A stretch of DNA of 64,000 nucleotides from NCBI GenBank assembly GCA_005281725.1, contig SSBO01000012.1:19791060-19855059 (forward strand), read 5' to 3'. The translations under genes were made by a program, and so were the position numbers. The notes beneath the pieces are model-generated. The model searched no databases. It was not told the DNA's origin and saw only the letters and a list, made by a program, of their open reading frames with translations. The DNA is from Wuchereria bancrofti (lineage: Eukaryota; Nematoda; Chromadorea; Rhabditida; Onchocercidae). This document shows positions 1-12,841 of this stretch, piece after piece; within the stretch, counting starts at the first letter, position 1; every line of letters starts with the position of its first letter.

Positions 1-2731
1 GAATTTTCAATTTCTCTTCTTCAGTTATTAAGTTTTCAATTATTTTTTCTTTTTTCAAATTGTGCATAGCAATAAAATTATTCAAATTATTGTAACATAA
101 TAAATACTAAATAACATGAAAATAGCATGCAAATAGAATTTTGCAAATAGGAAAAAGAAATTTATTGCATTCATGCATGCAATAAATTTCTTCATTTTAT
201 ACTTTTCATCTGTTAATTATTTTGCTCATTCAATTTCAGGAAATTATGCAATAAACAAGAAATATTTTCCCCTCTAAAAAAAAAATGACTTCCCAATATT
301 TAATTAATAATTCACTCTTATTGTTCAGTCAGCAAGAATTTTCCGAGGCAAACTCTAACATTCCTAGATGCAAACATTCTCTCTTTTTATTTTTCACTGA
401 ATAAACTAAATCTTTATATCCCCATTCCCCAGTGAATAAATCTTTTGGGTAAATCAATTACTATTTCAATTGAAATGAAGTGGCTCTAATTTGAATTTCG
501 GAAAGCTTTCGCCGGTCATTATTAGATTTAAATTAAGTAGCACTCTAAGCATTTCAATCATCAATGCCAAAATCTAAGTATATCTAATGATGTACTACCA
601 ATTATTGTCCTAAAATTTTCATCGTTTTAGTTTTAACTAAAATTTATAAAGTTTATTTTTAATTTCCTCGGGAAATTAACCATCTTTTCATCAATTCATT
701 CATTGCAATAATTCATTTCCATCAGTTTATTCTATCGTAAGTAATAAGAGCAAATGCTAAATTTCGCATTTTTTTCGCAAACCATTTATTTTAATATAAC
801 TTATAAATTTCAAAAAATTGCATAATATTCTTGCATTCTTCAATATTGCAAAATAATGTTTTTTATTCGAATTTTTTTGAATATATTTTTTGATTTTAAA
901 TTTTTCAAAAATTTTAAGTTTCAAATGATAAATATGAAATTCAGCTTTATTTATTATAATTACATGACATGTACCGCAGCATATGAAAATAATTAATGCA
1001 TATAACAAGCAAAATTAACTGTGCTATTTTTGTTGCATCACCGTTTTTGAATTTTGAAAATCAAATTTAAAAAAATCTAAAAGTGCTTGGATTCTATCAA
1101 AGAACTTTGTAACAAAAATATTTTCTAAACGTGTAAACGCCTTTGCTATCAACAATTTAATGGGACAAAATCTGAAAGTCTTAGAACGGATTGTTTTGAG
1201 TTTAATTTCAATTTTTAAATTAATCACGAATGTAAGATTAAATTGCTTCGTTATAAAATTAAATTTTAATTATAAAACCATACATGATATTGTTAACCAA
1301 TATATATGGAAGTGTCAGAAATTATTCTTATTCCAATTTTTGCTTTTATAATTTATCATTTATTCATTTCTTATTCAATCACTTAGTATTTATTTATTTT
1401 CCAACTTCTTTATCTAATGACTTTTGAAATGTTGTCAAAATATCCTATGTTTATTTATTATTTTATAATCAATCAATCTTTGAATATATTTTTTGAATGA
1501 AAAATTCTTTTTTACTTTCCAAATTATGATTGAACAAGAAATATTGGAAAAATTATTTAGTAATAGAAACATTATAAGAGTAATGAAATCATCATAAAAG
1601 TAATAAAATCATCATAAAAATGTTTCTATTTATTGTTTGAGCATTTCTTTTTTTTTCTCTTTCATTTTTTGTTATCATATTTGGATAACGAAATACTACA
1701 TTTGTATTTATGAAATTCTATTAGTTGACCTATTCATTAATCACTTTATTGTTTTTGTTTATTATTTCATTATATGTTAATTTTTTACAAACATGAATTT
1801 TACAAATGAAATAATGCAATTTTTGATTATTAAATTTTTTCGGATAAACAATGTTATGTCTTATATTTACAATATAATTAACATTGGATAGTTGATTAAT
1901 CATTGTTATTAATTGATTATTTACTGATAGCCGCAAATAGAGAATTTGTACCACACAAATGAATAAACAATAAGGTTGTAAATAAAGAACTGCTGTTGTT
2001 TATACCTTACAACAAATACATTTAATTAAGCCGGTATCTTTGAAAGCTTTTTGAAATTTTACCGACAACTGTTCTTGCTAATTTTCTTTGATCATTTTCT
2101 TTTTTTTTTTGTTTTTTGTTTTTCTAATATTTTTGTTTTTTTTTTCTTCACTCCTTCTTTACTCATCGCAATATTTTCCAATCACTGATAATTTATTAAT
2201 CAAAAATAAACTACCATCATAAATTTGAATTGATTTCATTCTAAATTCCTAAGTTTTAACTGTAAATTTTAAATTCGTAAATTGCCACAACTTTATTTGT
2301 AACTTGAAATGAAACAAAATGGCTATTTTTTAAGGATTAGTTTTAAGAAAAGCTAATAAAAAGCACTGTTGCAAAATTGGTATGTTCGAGTATTTATAAC
2401 ATAGGATTAATTTTATCTCATTTTATTTGCATTTTCTTATTCTATCTAATTTCTTAAATCTAAAAATTTTTAACTTTTTTCTTTTTTTGAATTTTTTATT
2501 TAAGTTACCTTTAATAAAAAGAAATTATGAAAATTTTATTTTAACATTATTTAAGATATTTGTTAGATTTTACAGTTTGTTCTTTTTTTTTTCGATTTTT
2601 GCACTAATTTTTTTTTTTTCATTTTTCTCTCCTTCTTTTATAATTTGCTTACTAATTTAAAAATGAAAATTATAAAATTTTGTTTCAATTTTTTTTCCTC
2701 TGCTTTGATGATAAGTAATAATGATAAGTTT

Positions 2732-2733
2732 TA

Positions 2734-2764
<31 letters not shown>

Positions 2765-2775
2765 TTCTTTCTTCC
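2732..2775. repeat. TC dinucleotide microsatellite
   Basis: A run of TC repeats, interrupted by one G and grading into TTTC units, is directly visible. The Arg/Glu-rich frame on the opposite strand comes only from the repeat and is not a gene. Confidence 0.9.
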
Positions 2776-4614
2776 CTTCTCCCTTTGTTAGTTTGATGCG
2801 ATGATGAATATGTGAACAACTGATATTGACATTTAACAACTGTTTGTGAGAGTAAAATCATTTCTGTGATGATATACCATATCTAAATGTCATCTAATCC
2901 TTTTAATTCCTATCAATGGATGAAAAAAAATTTTTTTTTCTTCCTGTTTTCAGATAATATTGAAAATTTTTTTTTCTTTTTTTTAAACTATAAAATTTTA
3001 TTTCAATTTAATAAAGTTAATAGATTGTATTTAATTTTATTTGTTATTGTTATTATTATCACTGTTAACAAATGAATATTTTGAAATTATTTATATTAAT
3101 GAAAATAAGGCTTAATCTTCCATTATTGCACTTTTTTTTAATTAACTTCCTGAGAAATTTAAGTTTAAATTTTCAATTCAATTTATATTGTGCTCCAATC
3201 AATACTTTATTCATTTAATCATTTAATTAATTTATTTATCAATTAATTTTTATTTCTTATCAATAAAAGTATAATTCATTTGCACCATAACCTGAATATT
3301 TATGATTATTTAAACATGTATATAACATTTTAGAATTAATAACATAGAGTATCAGTTGCAAGGTAGTAATAGCAATATAGCATTAGTGACCTGCTATTGC
3401 TGCTATTTGGGCACTAAATGACCATTGGTGACCATTGACCATCTATCTATCTCTCTTTACCTGATACTATCTCTCATCTTCATTCTCATCCTTTAACTTT
3501 CGTCTAACTTTATGTCCACTCACTACTACTAACCATATCAAATTGCTCTATCTTTTGGTCACATCTACTTTCCATTTCATTCTTCCAAAAATGACCATTT
3601 CCGATAGATAAAATGACGCAAAAGGTCCAATAAAGGATAGCACTGAATGTTCTTAGCAAAAACATAGGCGACATTTTTATGATACACTTTCATCAATTTA
3701 TTATCTTATACCTTCCCCATTACAATAAATATTATTTAGTTATAAAATTCTGGCAGTTTAATTGTTTGTCAAAAAATTTAATTTTTTTTTCTTTTTCAAA
3801 ATACTTCTTCACATTTCTTTGAAAAATAAATAGCACTATATTTTCAAAAAAAAAAATTTTTTTTCATTCATTAAATGTATAATTATAAATTAGGACTTTT
3901 TTCCCAAATTTAATTTCGAATTATATTTAAAATTCATGCAATAATAAATTGCCCACAGTTAGTTCAATAAATCGGTTCATTGTCAGCTTAAATTATCGCT
4001 TTGAAATGAAAGGAAAAAAATGCTATCACTTATTTTAATGTTAGTTTAATTTTCATTCAATCCTTAAATCATTTTATGATTTTAATTTTCATCGAAATCA
4101 ATTTTCCTCAATAATAAATAGTTTGTGGTTAATGATACGATCACATTGATTCATTCAAAATCAACCATTTATGATTACATTGCAATTTTATTGCATTTCG
4201 GCAATTTCATCAACTAAATTCAATTTTTTTCAGCTCCAATTTAAAATGATTTGTTGCATTAAAGTTTGTCCAACTATAACTTTAGCTATTTTAATAGAAT
4301 GTCATAAAATACAATATTTTTTCCTTTAATTTCCTTTCTTTTTCAGCATTTTAAATTTCAAGTCATTTTTTTTTCATTTTCAATTGTTTCAGTTGTTTTA
4401 TCACATTAATTTATTTAACAGAAATATAATGTTTTAAGAAGAATAAAAAAAAGAATTTAACTTTACCTTAAAATTTCTAACTATTGCAAATTTTCATTTG
4501 CGAGAATACAATAACTCTAAGGATTTTTGATTTGGTTTTTATTCGAACTATCACATTTCATTTAGTACGGAATTTAATAGTTTATTATCATAGTTTGTTT
4601 GTTTAACAACAGAT

Positions 4615-4800
4615 TCATAATTCCGGAAAATCCCAATCATTCACCATTTCCGTTAATCTTGTCGTACGTGATGAATAATTCATCAGCATAAATCGAATCA
4701 TCTTTTAAAATTAGAATTCCGGAAAATCTCATTTCTAATGAATTCATCATGTCGATGAAATTTGTCATCTTTGATGAATTCATCACGATAACTCGGATTA
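4615..4800. repeat. Cluster of short palindromes and a repeated AATTCCGGAAAATC word
   Basis: The 14-base word AATTCCGGAAAATC occurs at 4619-4632 and again at 4715-4728, 96 bases apart. Two related palindromes, TGATGAAT-A-ATTCATCA (4669-4685) and TGATGAATTCATCA (4772-4785), lie among them, with a further TGAATTCATCA variant near 4738. The minus-strand frame here (4637-4819) follows from the repeats and I do not consider it a gene. It could be a protein-binding cluster or the remains of a small inverted-repeat element. Confidence 0.5.
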
Positions 4801-7800
4801 TCTCTTGCCTAACCATCATTTTAATAATTGTAGTGATTCAATATTAATGTGAAATAAAATATTTAATTTCTATATGAAAATCATTTTTAACTTCTGAACG
4901 ATTATCTCATAGCAACCGAAAAATTTTTGTTACTTTTAATAAACTCTTTTTCCAAAATTTAAATTAACAGTAAACTTAATTAAAAATCACTTTTATTGCA
5001 CTTTTTTTTTCATGCAACTTATTTTCATCCTTAACTTTTTCGTTTGCCGAATTTCCATGAAAAATTTTCAGTATTCAAATTTTAATTTATCAAGTTGTAT
5101 TTGAAAATTCGTAAAATATTTTTCGTGTAAAAAAAATCTAAAAGAATAAATTTTCACTTTTCATCGGAAAAATTTGTCTAAATTATAATAGGAATCGATA
5201 ATTTTTTCATAGCTGTTTAATTAACAAATAAATTAAAACAAACGAAAATGAGTTAAATTTTTGGACACTCTTTATAAAATATTAAATCTATTTTTGACAA
5301 AAAGTGTAATTTTGTTACTAAGGGAAGTTGAATTAAGTTTTAAATTTATTTCGGCATTTTTATTTAAATAACATTTTGAATAATTGAAATTCGTCTAAAT
5401 AAAATACTCAAATTGTGTCAAATAAGCAATTCATGAAAATATAGAAGATACTGAAGTTATTGATATTCGAAAGCATTTGTAAATGGAATTTTTTTTATAT
5501 TTAACAAGAATTTATCAGATATTTAGGAAATTTAAAATGTTATTTTTAATTTAAATGAATTTTATTTCTTTGAAGAAAATGGTTATTACATTTAAAGCAA
5601 ATAAACTGTAAGATTATTTGCTTAAAACTTTAAATCTTCTTATCATTTGCTAAAATATTGAAAATTCAGTGAATATGTATAATTGGAAATCGTATTATTA
5701 TATCAAATTGTTTCGTTTCGATTAACATCATGCATAATTAATGAATGTGAATTTTCTTGATTGATTAAATTAACAAATTATTATTAAAATAGCATTTTAT
5801 AAGACTTTATAACTTTGCAGAATTTCAAATTTCGCTATTATAATTAAAAAAAATTTTTTACTCAGTATTAGTTGATGACAATTTTGCACTAATCAATTTT
5901 ATCTAATTCTGATAAATGTATAAAAGTATAATTAATTAGCATTAGCCCAATGATTACAATAGCTTATTTATCACTTTTTTTGACAAACTTAAAATTAAAA
6001 TTTGTTAAAACTTTTGGAAATCACTGAAATTTATTTATTATTTAGTAAAATAACTTTAAAAAAAAACGAAAAGTATTTGTTAAGATATTAGCAACAATAA
6101 TAGACTATTTCATGTAGTTAGTAAGTTAAAATATCTTTTAAATTTTGACAACTAACAAAATGGCTATTTGTTTGTGACCGGCAAGCTAATGACAAATTAT
6201 CCCATAAGGAATATGACATAATTTGCTTCTTACAATCCTTTTATCTAACTTTCAGTGTATCCTTCCTCCTTGTCAACTAATCTATGACCTTATTTAAAAA
6301 TAGAAATGTCACAACTACCACTGGTAGTAGTAGTAATAGTAATAGTAGTAGTAAAATTTGATTTATTTTGTTTTCAATTTGGAAAAAATCGAAATTAACA
6401 GCAACAATGATAATAAGTAATAATTTATAAGGAATATACAAAGTACAATTATTAGTTTTTTTGGCGGAGTGATAAAGTGCTAGTGATAATAATAACAATG
6501 ATAGCAGCAGTGTTTATCATAACAATAGTTATTTTCTTTAATTTCCAAAAATAATAGTATTCGCAAATTAAGAAGAAAAATAATAAATTTGAAGATGAAT
6601 TTTTGATTTCAATTTTGAGATGTTTGCTGGAATTAGCAAATTTTAAAAAATTATTTGCTATTTCTGAAATTTAAATTGTTAAGCGAAATTTTTTTTGAGT
6701 CAGGTTTTTTTGCAGCTTAAGAATTTCACTCTAGTCTCTTTGATAATCAAATTTTTGTTTAATTATACTTTTCAATCAAATTTTGGGTCTTCCATTTCTT
6801 TCATTTAATTGATTCATTATCTTATTCAAAGCTAACAAAATTAATTGAATTTTGCCCATTTTTTTTTCTCTCAAATTTAACCAATCCAACTTTTACATTT
6901 GTAAATTTTGGCATGATTTCCTACTTACTGAGTGGGAAAGTCTTGTAAGAAGTGAAATTAGAATATATAATATGATTGACAGCTACATACGAAACTCTCC
7001 TGCTGAGTGTCACATTAGTGCCACATTAACTTAAAATCGATCATTTTCTAATGGTATTTCAATTTAAGTTAAAACAAAAGCCACAATATTTTCTGCTATT
7101 TACAATTTCTTTACAAACTTATTCAAATATTAACTTAATTACTTTAAGTAGGTCTTGAGTTTTTTGCTTAGATAAATATATGCAAAAGACTTCATAAATT
7201 GGTTAACATTGCATAATTAATTGACACATAGTATTTATTTAGGTATAATCAATTAGTGTATGTGATACTTTTTTTAATATAATTACTTCGACCTTTTTTT
7301 TAAATACTTCGCAGCAGTTTTTAGGTGTAATTAATTAATGCGTGGTACTTTTTAAGGATATAATTAGTTACTCAGTAGCATTGTTTTTTCATTTTTTCAT
7401 TCTTTTCTAACTGAACCTCAGCAATTTTTTTGCTTATTCTGAAAGGTAAACAAGAGAAAAGAGAATAGACGAATCTTTTGTTTATTCAACGAATGCTATT
7501 ATTATTGGTAAAGATATTTACTGCAAAGTGTCAAATATTTTTACATCAATATTCGGTATTTATAATCATTGATACATTAGTACTATTATTACTGTTGCTA
7601 TTATTATTAGTTGCATACTTTTAAAATATGTATTTGCACAGTAGTAGTTTAAGTAAACAAGTAAGTATTACCTGATCGTTAAACATATTCATCATGAATT
7701 TTTCTTATTATCTGTTAAAATTTCTTTTTTTTTTTTTTTTTTTTTATAAAATTTTCGTACCATTCATTATTTTGTAAATTAATTGATGCTTTTTGGCCGT

Positions 7801-10800
7801 ATTTTTCTTTGATACATAATTCTTTTAGAAAAAAAGTCGTAGAAAATACATGACTGACTTTAAATTATTATCATTGCTTTTTTGAGTCATTTCTCATTAA
7901 AAAAAAAAAAAAAAGAGAAAATGAATGTTAAATAATTGAATATGATTTAAAGTGTTGAAAACAGTTTTTTATTTTCTTAAAATATTTTTAATAATAATTA
8001 TAAAAATTATTGACAGTTTGCAATTAGAAATACTCGCTTTATTAACATGCTATCAAACCCCATAATTTTTATTACTCAACAATTTTTCCAGAATTCTGTA
8101 TGCTACCAAATTTCTAATAATTTTTTATTTTTGTGACACTCCCAATTTTTTCTTTTTTTAGAAAGACCCAAATGTTTTGTTCATTTTCAATAAGTCGCTT
8201 CTTTAAAAGTATACAAAACAATAACAAACAAATGATTGCACTTAAGAGATAAGACATTTACCGCCCATTATTGTTCGCCTATTAATTAGTAAAAATGTTT
8301 ATCCATTTTTTTTTTCTTTTCATCTAATAATTTTCATTTATTGCTAATGTTTGATTTATTTTTGCATATTTAATATATTGCATTTAATACTTAATTAATG
8401 AATGATGAATGCTTGTTTGATTTAGCTTTAATTACTGCTTAAATTATTTCTTCACATTTTGATTTTAATCATTCACTAATAAATCAATACATATAAATGT
8501 CAAAGGAGTTTAGATTTTTAACAACCATTTGCATAATCAATCGGTTTTTATAACTAATATATGCCAGTTAATTAATTAACTCAATTATAGATTCACGTGT
8601 AAAATCTCTATTAGTCAAAATTTAATGAAACTCGTTTCAGATCCATTTTGAAGTTTATCATTTAGTAACCGTTGATCAACTGATAATCATAAATCTGTCA
8701 CTTATGATATCTTTATCGATATTTCATTCATACAATTCTACACCGTGCATCTTTCTTCTGTTACCCAATCGTTTATCTTTTATTATTTCATTATCTATCT
8801 GCTAAAATTAAATTATTGTTTATTCATTGATTATTTACAAACAATAAATATGGCTAAGTTGTTATTATCTTTGCTTAGCTTGCTATCTAAGAAAATACCG
8901 TTAGCTATGCTAATAATGCTAGAACTAAATAATTATTATATCATGAATTTCTTTCAAAATGCAGATTAAATAATAAAATTAAAAACGAAAACGGAACAAA
9001 TCATAATATTATTACAAATTAATTTATTGATAGCAAATGCAAATAATTATTTGTATTAAATTTTAAATATGTTTGGATGCAATAAGAAAGACGTTGGTTT
9101 TTTTCCATTACTTTTACACAAATTCGTTTTATATTTCAAGTTATTTCTTGCAAGAAAAAAGTTTTCCAAATTGATTTCAATTTTAATTACACAATTTTGC
9201 CATCCCGATAACTTTTCCTTTCTGAAATATATAAAATTTATTTTACAATAAAAAAAACTTAGCTAATTAAGCTTTGATATTTTATATTAATCAAATTAAA
9301 ACTTCTTGTGCAGATAAAATATTTGAAATTTTGATCAAATTTGAAATAAAGTAGTAGAATTTCAATTAAAGGTCAACTAATCTAATAGCAGGTATCACTT
9401 GATGAGAATGTCCAGATGATTATGATCAAAGGACACCGACCCACTAGTATTTAATTAACAGACAAGACTCGTCTTTTTTCTTCCTTTTTTCTATTTTTTA
9501 AGCAGGTGGAAACTTAACCAAGTGGAAATCAAATGGCAGAAATAATTGATTGTTTGATTAAAGTTTAAAACCAGAATTAAAATCAGTGAATTCATTATGT
9601 TTCAGTTTTTAAAGCTAGCATAAATGAATGAAATAAACATATTAATCTAAGGTTAATTAATAATTCCATTTGAAATAATAAGAAAAGCAATATTCACTTC
9701 CATATCATTTCGTTTTTCATTTTATTTTTTCTTTTCAAAAGAAAAAAAATGAATAAAATATTTTAACTTAAAATTACAATGAAATGTGTTCACTCATTTA
9801 CTATTTCCATTACCTTTACCTAATATTATTTCACTTCTCCTTTAATAATCTCAAAATTATGCCATAATATTTACCATTTATACGCTTATAAATTTTCTTA
9901 ACAAAGTTGAAATTTCAGTAAAATAATTTTTCAGCATATCATTTATTGTAAAAGATAAAACAGAAAAGAAATTTGTTTAATAAATAATTATAATATCAGA
10001 TAATCATGTAATATCACTACTATTGTTATTAATTCGTTAATTGCTTAAACAAAAATGGAAAAAATTTCCATGTTTAAGATATTATCGTCGATATTTGCTT
10101 ATTTTATTCAAAAATTAAACTTTCTGCAACTAAATAACATAAATTTTTACTAACTAAATAAATTTAACACATTTTAATGCATTACATTTAACATACTTTC
10201 CAATTACTTAGTAGAAATTTATTTTATCTGATTACTGATAATACTATTTAATTAATTTACTAAATAATAACAGAAATATCATATTTGTTTTCTATTCATT
10301 TCTTTCCCTTCTCATCATTTTAGACCACTGACCACTCTTTACTGTCTCTCTTTTTGCTCAATTCACCACCAACCATTTTCTCCTTGCTTACCTTCCTGCC
10401 CACCTCTCTTCTTATCCTTAGTCCATATGTTTTGACTAAATTATAGTGTCAGATGTTAAATAGGACACAATACCCAATCATTAATATCTCATTGTAATTA
10501 TACCCATTTTCTATCCCAAACATTCCCGCTTATTACAGATGACAAATTACCATTACTTATATCTTTTTATACTTATCATATTTATGAAGTAGAGTAAAAA
10601 TATATAATTAACTTGAAAGGAAAAAAAAGAATATCTATCCTAAATTTCATCATCACACTAATTGCAGGAGTAAAAATTGCATCACATTTAATAGTTTATC
10701 ATGTTTTAATAAATAATAAGGTGAAAAGGAATTTGACTATCATTTAATTTAGTTCATGAATTTTCTACACTTCTATTAAAAGTGGTAGCCAAAGTTTTTG

Positions 10801-10870
10801 TATAGATAGCTTTATCATCAACTTTTAGAGTACAATTTAGCCCGCGTTTTTGTTCTCTTAGTTCTGAATA

Positions 10871-10883
10871 TGGTCAGAGGTCA
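10871..10883 (+). promoter_or_regulatory. DR1-like nuclear-receptor half-site pair
   Basis: TGGTCA-G-AGGTCA is a direct repeat of the nuclear-receptor half-site with one-base spacing, the arrangement favoured by HNF4/RXR-type dimers. It lies about 2 kb upstream of the receptor gene at 12842. A 13-base match can occur by chance, so this is only a candidate. Confidence 0.2.
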
Positions 10884-12815
10884 AATGGACAATTGTAATT
10901 ATGGTAGCCACTAATAGTTGTAGCTTATTAAAAATAAGTGCACAAATTACGATCTTTCTTTTTTTACTATTACTTTTTAATCTTTATCGTATTTAATTAA
11001 TTTCTTATTGCTATCAAACTTCCATCAAGAAGCATTTTTTGTTATTTAGAATATATTATTAATTGATATGAAAATCAATTAAAAAATGACTTATTCCATA
11101 ATGTATTATAACAATAAACAACGAACAATAAACATTAAGCAAGCCTAACCGAAATTTTAACAAATATTACAAAGATTTCGAAAATAATCATACCGAAAAT
11201 TTTCATTGATGATTTGAAAAGTAGAAAGACAAAAAACGGATTTCAAATTTTTTAGAAATCTAAAAAATCCCATTATGTGGAGACAGTGAAAAATGTAATA
11301 GATGGAAAGGAAAAGCGGAATTATCTGCTAATCAAATTTGAATCAAAATAGTTCGTGAATATCACATTTTGCAATTTCTTCAAGTTATTTTTTTTTTCAG
11401 TTTAGTATTACCAGTCACTAAATGTTGAAATAGTCGTTGGTCACTTAGTCAAAAGATTTTTATACTTCTATTAAAATTATCTCAAATTTGCTCAATTCAA
11501 GTAAATGAAATTTTAAATCAATATGACATTTTTATCATCTTTTAACATGACACAAATGAAAATGAAAGAAACTTGCATATAAAATTCTTTTTCAAAAAAA
11601 AGCAAGAATTTTGTGATATCTAAGAAGTAACAATTTAATTTTAATGAATTTTTGCTCACTTTAAAATTCACTTTTTCATAAAAATCATTTTACCCTCCTT
11701 TTTTCCATCATAAAAATTGTAAAATATCTATGTTAGGTTGAAGGTCATTCGTGTATTTATGATGGTACTATTGGAGGGATTGAGGGATATTTTTTTTTGA
11801 AAGAGAGAGAGAATGGGTAGGAACCATTTGTGTCATTCCTTTTTTGTTCAACTTCATTCATTCTGAATTTAATTTCCTGAGATTGTCTCCTTTGTTAATC
11901 ATATATTGCTAACAATTTTTAGGTATTTCAATTCAAATTTCATTTATTCATTTATGGTAATATTTTCAAAAATGTGAACTATAGTTGAAGTGAACGATTA
12001 TTCGATTTCGTATATTACCATTTTATGCAGTATATTTCAATTTTTCGAGATATGTCGTTACTGACTTTTACATAATCATTTCTGAATTTTGCATAAATTA
12101 TTTCTGTTTTATATTTCAATCCAGGTCCATCATTAGTTCTAATAAAAAAAAATTTGAAATTGTAACACTTAATTTTTGTTCTTATTAATGCAAAAAATCA
12201 TTAATATCCCAGAAGAAATATATTTGTAAGTTAAATGTCTTTTCGTATCTTCCCTTTCCTTTTTGTTGTCAAAAAAAAAAAATTTAATTTATTCATTCTA
12301 TTATTGGAATTATTGAATTTACAAATGCTTCTGTCCACATGACTAAATATTCAATTTTTTATTTCTTTTTTCCATCATTTTCGTCTGTGAAATATCTTGC
12401 GATATTTTTTTTAATCTCAAGATATTTACCAAAAAGTTCAAAATAGATGATGAAATTTTAAACATGTCGAATTTTAAATTAACAAACTTTAATAAACATT
12501 TTGTGAAACTTTTTAAATAATAAATATTCGTCGGTTTCATGTGAATTTCAAATTCTCTTTTAATTAAAAAGAAAATGCCTAACTAAATAAATTATATTAA
12601 TCTGTGCATGTTGCAAACTATAACAATTATTGTACGGTTATATGTCTTATTAATTTTAACTTCATTGCCTGTCAAAGTGTTTTTACTTCTTATTTTACTT
12701 CTTATTATGTTTTCATTTTTTTTCTTACTCCTGAGATTCTAAATGATTGATTTGAGAAAGAATATAAAAAGTTGGAAAATTGTTCTAAGTGAAATTTATT
12801 TTAAAAATTTCTAAA

Positions 12816-12822
12816 TTTTCAG
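12816..12822 (+). promoter_or_regulatory. Probable trans-splice acceptor upstream of the receptor-like gene
   Basis: A TTTTCAG acceptor ends at 12822, with the start codon 20 bases downstream at 12842. Nematode messages commonly receive a spliced leader at such a site, leaving a short 5' UTR. An upstream 5' exon joined in cis is the alternative. Confidence 0.45.
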
Positions 12823-12841
12823 TCGTTGGACAGAAATTTCT

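Larger units (their letters stand above)
1..12820. other. Long intergenic or regulatory region, no gene recognised
   Basis: I found no exon with convincing splice sites and protein-like sequence on either strand. The open frames are short, rich in Phe, Leu, Ile, Asn and Lys, and look like chance frames in AT-rich DNA. The region holds poly-T and poly-A tracts, a TC microsatellite near 2732-2770, a cluster of palindromes at 4615-4800 and a DR1-like element at 10871-10883. It may carry upstream control DNA for the receptor gene that starts at 12842, or a distant exon I cannot see. Confidence 0.6.
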
